Shown one piece after another: positions 6,192 to 7,936 of a stretch of 7,936 bases of DNA. The notes under the pieces were generated by a model. That model was not told where the DNA came from, searched no databases, and was given only the letters and a program-made list of their open reading frames with translations. The position numbers and the translations under genes were made by a program. Each line of letters starts with the position of its first letter. Position 1 is the stretch's first letter. This stretch comes from Bacteroidota bacterium (GTDB lineage: Bacteria > Bacteroidota > Bacteroidia > Bacteroidales > UBA932): assembly GCA_017860395.1 (NCBI GenBank), contig JAGDMC010000056.1, positions 1 through 7,936 on the forward strand. The letters are read 5' to 3'.

Positions 6192-7249
6192 GCCGCGGAG
6201 TATGCTCTCCACTTTTCAATAACAGAATTTAAATCAAGGGGAATCTCAGTTTCAAAAAAGAGGTTCCCTTTTGTTTTTGGGTGAAGGAAACCAAGAGTCT
6301 TTGCATGGAGAGCATGTCTTGGCAGGAGTTCATAGCAATTCTCAATGAATTTTCTGAATTTCGCCGACATAACCCATTTTGAAACCTTTTCCCCGCCATA
6401 CCTGTCATCGTTGAACAGGGGATGGCCCAGATAATCCATATGAACTCTTATCTGATGAGTTCTTCCGGTTTCAAGCGTACATTCTACAAGAGTGGTAAAG
6501 CCGAACCTCTCTATTACTTTATAGTGAGTTATTGCATGCTTTCCAACCCCGCCTTCCGGAAAAACCTTGAATTTAAGCCTGTTTGAAGGGTCCCGTGCAA
6601 TGTTGCCTTCAATTGTTCCTTCGTTTTCCTTAAGGTTTCCCCATACAAGTGCAACATATTTCCTGTCTATCGTATGATCAAAAAATTGTTTTGCAAGAAA
6701 AAGCTGGGATTCATCGTTTTTGGCAACCAGTAAAAGACCGGACGTGTTTTTGTCAATCCGGTGTACGAGTATTCCCATTCTCTCATCCGGAGCATCCTCG
6801 TCCTGTGACAGACCCAAATGAAATGCAAGTGCATTTACAAGCGTACCTGAAAAATGGCCGTGACCAGGATGGACAACCAGGCCTGCAGGCTTATTGATAA
6901 CAAGCAGGTCATCATCTTCAAAAACAATGTCAAGCGGAATATTTTCCGGTTTTACCTCAAAACCGCGTCTCTTGTATGGAAGTACAATTGTAATTATATC
7001 GTAGGGCTTAACTACATAGTTGGCTTTTACAACTTTGTCGTTAACAAGCACATATCCTGCTCCGATTGCAAGCTGAACTCTGTGCCTGGAGGTTTTCTCC
7101 ATATGGGCAGTAATGTATTTATCTACCCTTAACTGACTTTGACCCTTGTCTGCAACGAATCTGTAATGTTCAAACGAGCCACCCGACTCTTCATCATCGC
7201 CGATTTCGTCGATATCAATATCAATATCTTCTTCGTCCTCTCTTGCCAT
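6185..7249 (-). CDS. rluD: RluA/RluD-family 23S rRNA pseudouridine synthase, 354 aa
   Basis: Cytoplasmic enzyme that isomerises specific uridines in structured RNA to pseudouridine; the RluD type acts on helix 69 of 23S rRNA during large-subunit assembly. After an acidic N-terminal stretch (residues 4-21, nearly all Asp, Glu and Ile), an S4-like RNA-binding domain spans about 38-95 (LRVDKYI ... SRHRVQLAI ... VLVNDKVVKANYVVKPYD). The catalytic domain follows, with DLLVINKPAGLVVHPG (114-129), HRIDKNTSGLLLVAK (163-177) holding catalytic Asp166, and GRTHQIRVHM (262-271). The acidic leader resembles Bacteroidales relatives. The start is supported by the TAATG junction with the upstream PASTA gene: stop and start share one base, suggesting translational coupling. 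The RluD subtype, rather than RluC or another paralogue, is inferred from the S4 domain and overall similarity, not proven. Confidence 0.94.
   Translation of the reverse strand: MAREDEEDIDIDIDEIGDDEESGGSFEHYRFVADKGQSQLRVDKYITAHMEKTSRHRVQLAIGAGYVLVNDKVVKANYVVKPYDIITIVLPYKRRGFEVKPENIPLDIVFEDDDLLVINKPAGLVVHPGHGHFSGTLVNALAFHLGLSQDEDAPDERMGILVHRIDKNTSGLLLVAKNDESQLFLAKQFFDHTIDRKYVALVWGNLKENEGTIEGNIARDPSNRLKFKVFPEGGVGKHAITHYKVIERFGFTTLVECTLETGRTHQIRVHMDYLGHPLFNDDRYGGEKVSKWVMSAKFRKFIENCYELLPRHALHAKTLGFLHPKTKGNLFFETEIPLDLNSVIEKWRAYSAAH
6256..6278 (+). terminator. Possible terminator for the barrel gene, embedded in the rluD 3' end
   Basis: Read on the + strand, AAAAG (6256-6260) pairs with CTTTT (6268-6272) and GG (6262-6263) with CC (6266-6267 area). 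This leaves one bulged A and a 3-base loop, followed by G and five T (6274-6278). It begins 68 bases after the barrel gene stop. The stem is short and mostly A-T, and the bases also encode part of the RluD C-terminus, so it may be chance. Confidence 0.25.
7211..7228 (-). repeat. Three tandem hexamers in the acidic leader of rluD
   Basis: On the - strand the sequence reads GATATT, GATATT, GATATC, encoding Asp-Ile three times. It is in frame, so gain or loss of a copy would only change the length of the acidic leader. Confidence 0.8.
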
Positions 7250-7936
7250 TATTCTTCTTTGGTTCTCAGACTCTCAATTTTAACCTTATCTACCGAGACG
7301 GTAAGTTCTACAAACGATCCAAGAGGATGGCTTGCTTTTGAATCCGACACCGGGTTTTGAGAAATGACAAATCCGGAAATTGAATCAGAATAATTTTTTA
7401 CAGATTCGTCATATTTTATTTTTCCAATATTCAATGAGTTGTCGATAAGGAGGTCTTTAGCCGTAGTAACCGGGAGCCCTTTCAGGTCAGGGATATTTGT
7501 TCTTTCACCTTCACTGCTTATTCCAAGTTCCAGGTCAATTTCACTCTCGGTTTCAACCATAATTCCCGGTGCAATATAACTGCCATTGATTCTTTGAGAA
7601 AGAACATTGTTGGTAGCCATGTCCGGAACATAATAGAGCCGTCCTACATGAAGCTGTTTTGCTACAAGTTCGGCTTTTGCCTGACGAAGCGAATACCCAA
7701 TAACAGAAGGCATTGCAACTTTCTTTGGCTGAAGCGAGTTAATCGTCAGCAAAATTCTCCTGTTCTTCTTCACGAGACTGCCAACGCGTGGATTCTGACG
7801 GAAAATACTGCCTCTTGCCATTTTAGGAAGAAAAACAGAATCGGTAACCTCTAATTTAAGACTTGCATCATCTGCAATTTCCTTTGCCTGCTCAATATTC
7901 ATCCCGGAGAAATCCGGAACCTCGAATTCGGAATTA
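7249..7936 (-). CDS. PASTA-repeat protein, 5' end cut by window edge
   Basis: C-terminal part (228 codons visible) of a protein built from PASTA domains, modules found in cell-wall-sensing kinases and penicillin-binding proteins that are thought to bind peptidoglycan or its fragments. An ATG at 7902 is not the true start: the frame stays open to the edge, and the 11 codons above it (NSEFEVPDFSG) complete the V-P-D-x-x-G opening of a PASTA domain. Three repeats can be seen. The first visible one is at about 4-67 (VPDFSGMNIEQAKE ... IFRQNPRVGSLV), the second at 72-139 (VAMPSVIGYSLRQAKAEL ... APGIMV), the third at 147-217 (IPDLKGLPVTTAKDLL ... VISQNPV). A basic/acidic tail follows. No kinase or transpeptidase domain is visible; Bacteroidetes members usually have only an N-terminal membrane anchor, which would lie outside the window. 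It ends one base into the rluD start (TAATG). Confidence 0.92.
   Translation of the reverse strand, partial: NSEFEVPDFSGMNIEQAKEIADDASLKLEVTDSVFLPKMARGSIFRQNPRVGSLVKKNRRILLTINSLQPKKVAMPSVIGYSLRQAKAELVAKQLHVGRLYYVPDMATNNVLSQRINGSYIAPGIMVETESEIDLELGISSEGERTNIPDLKGLPVTTAKDLLIDNSLNIGKIKYDESVKNYSDSISGFVISQNPVSDSKASHPLGSFVELTVSVDKVKIESLRTKEE

Noticed and set aside
6649..7360. Open frames on the + strand opposite rluD and the PASTA gene (6649-6897, 6854-7132, 7139-7360)
   Set aside because: They overlap each other and lie antisense to strongly supported genes; their translations show no family motif.
7594..7854. Open frame on the + strand opposite the PASTA repeats
   Set aside because: It is antisense to conserved PASTA motifs and has no recognisable domain or start context.
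7900..7902. ATG as the start of the PASTA gene
   Set aside because: The codons above it remain open to the window edge and encode VPDFSG, the opening of the same PASTA domain, so the gene starts outside the window.

Overview
The window looks like chromosomal DNA from a member of the Bacteroidetes, most likely the order Bacteroidales. The pointers are a 55-residue Bacteroidales-style 2[4Fe-4S] ferredoxin, a fimbrillin-like (type V pilin family) lipoprotein, a large carboxypeptidase-regulatory/plug/beta-barrel outer membrane protein, promoter matches to the Bacteroidetes -7 element TAnnTTTG, and A/T-rich translation starts with little Shine-Dalgarno sequence. No species can be named from the sequence alone.

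Layout. Bases 1-168 hold a short complete ferredoxin gene on the + strand. A bidirectional hairpin terminator (185-216) separates it from a convergent fimbrillin-like lipoprotein gene on the - strand (215-1255), whose stop codon lies inside the terminator's T tract. A 179-base divergent region (1256-1434) holds candidate promoters for the lipoprotein and for serS, plus a nearly perfect dyad inside the lipoprotein promoter. serS (1435-2703) and ruvC (2722-3276) run together on the + strand with an 18-base gap. After 86 A/T-rich bases comes a 941-residue outer membrane beta-barrel protein (3363-6188). It meets an RluD-type pseudouridine synthase gene (6185-7249, - strand) tail to tail, both stop codons lying in one TTAA. 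A PASTA-repeat gene upstream of rluD (7249-7936, - strand) overlaps its start by one base (TAATG) and runs off the right edge of the window.

The genes fall into a housekeeping set (ferredoxin, seryl-tRNA synthetase, Holliday junction resolvase, rRNA pseudouridine synthase, PASTA protein) and two cell-surface genes (fimbrillin-like lipoprotein, outer membrane barrel). They do not form one pathway. I found no tRNA, rRNA, insertion sequence, CRISPR array or phage gene, and nothing that convincingly looks like an undescribed multi-gene system. The points most worth a second look are the isolated fimbrillin with its dyad-containing promoter, the glycine-rich tail of the barrel protein, and the very tight gene junctions.
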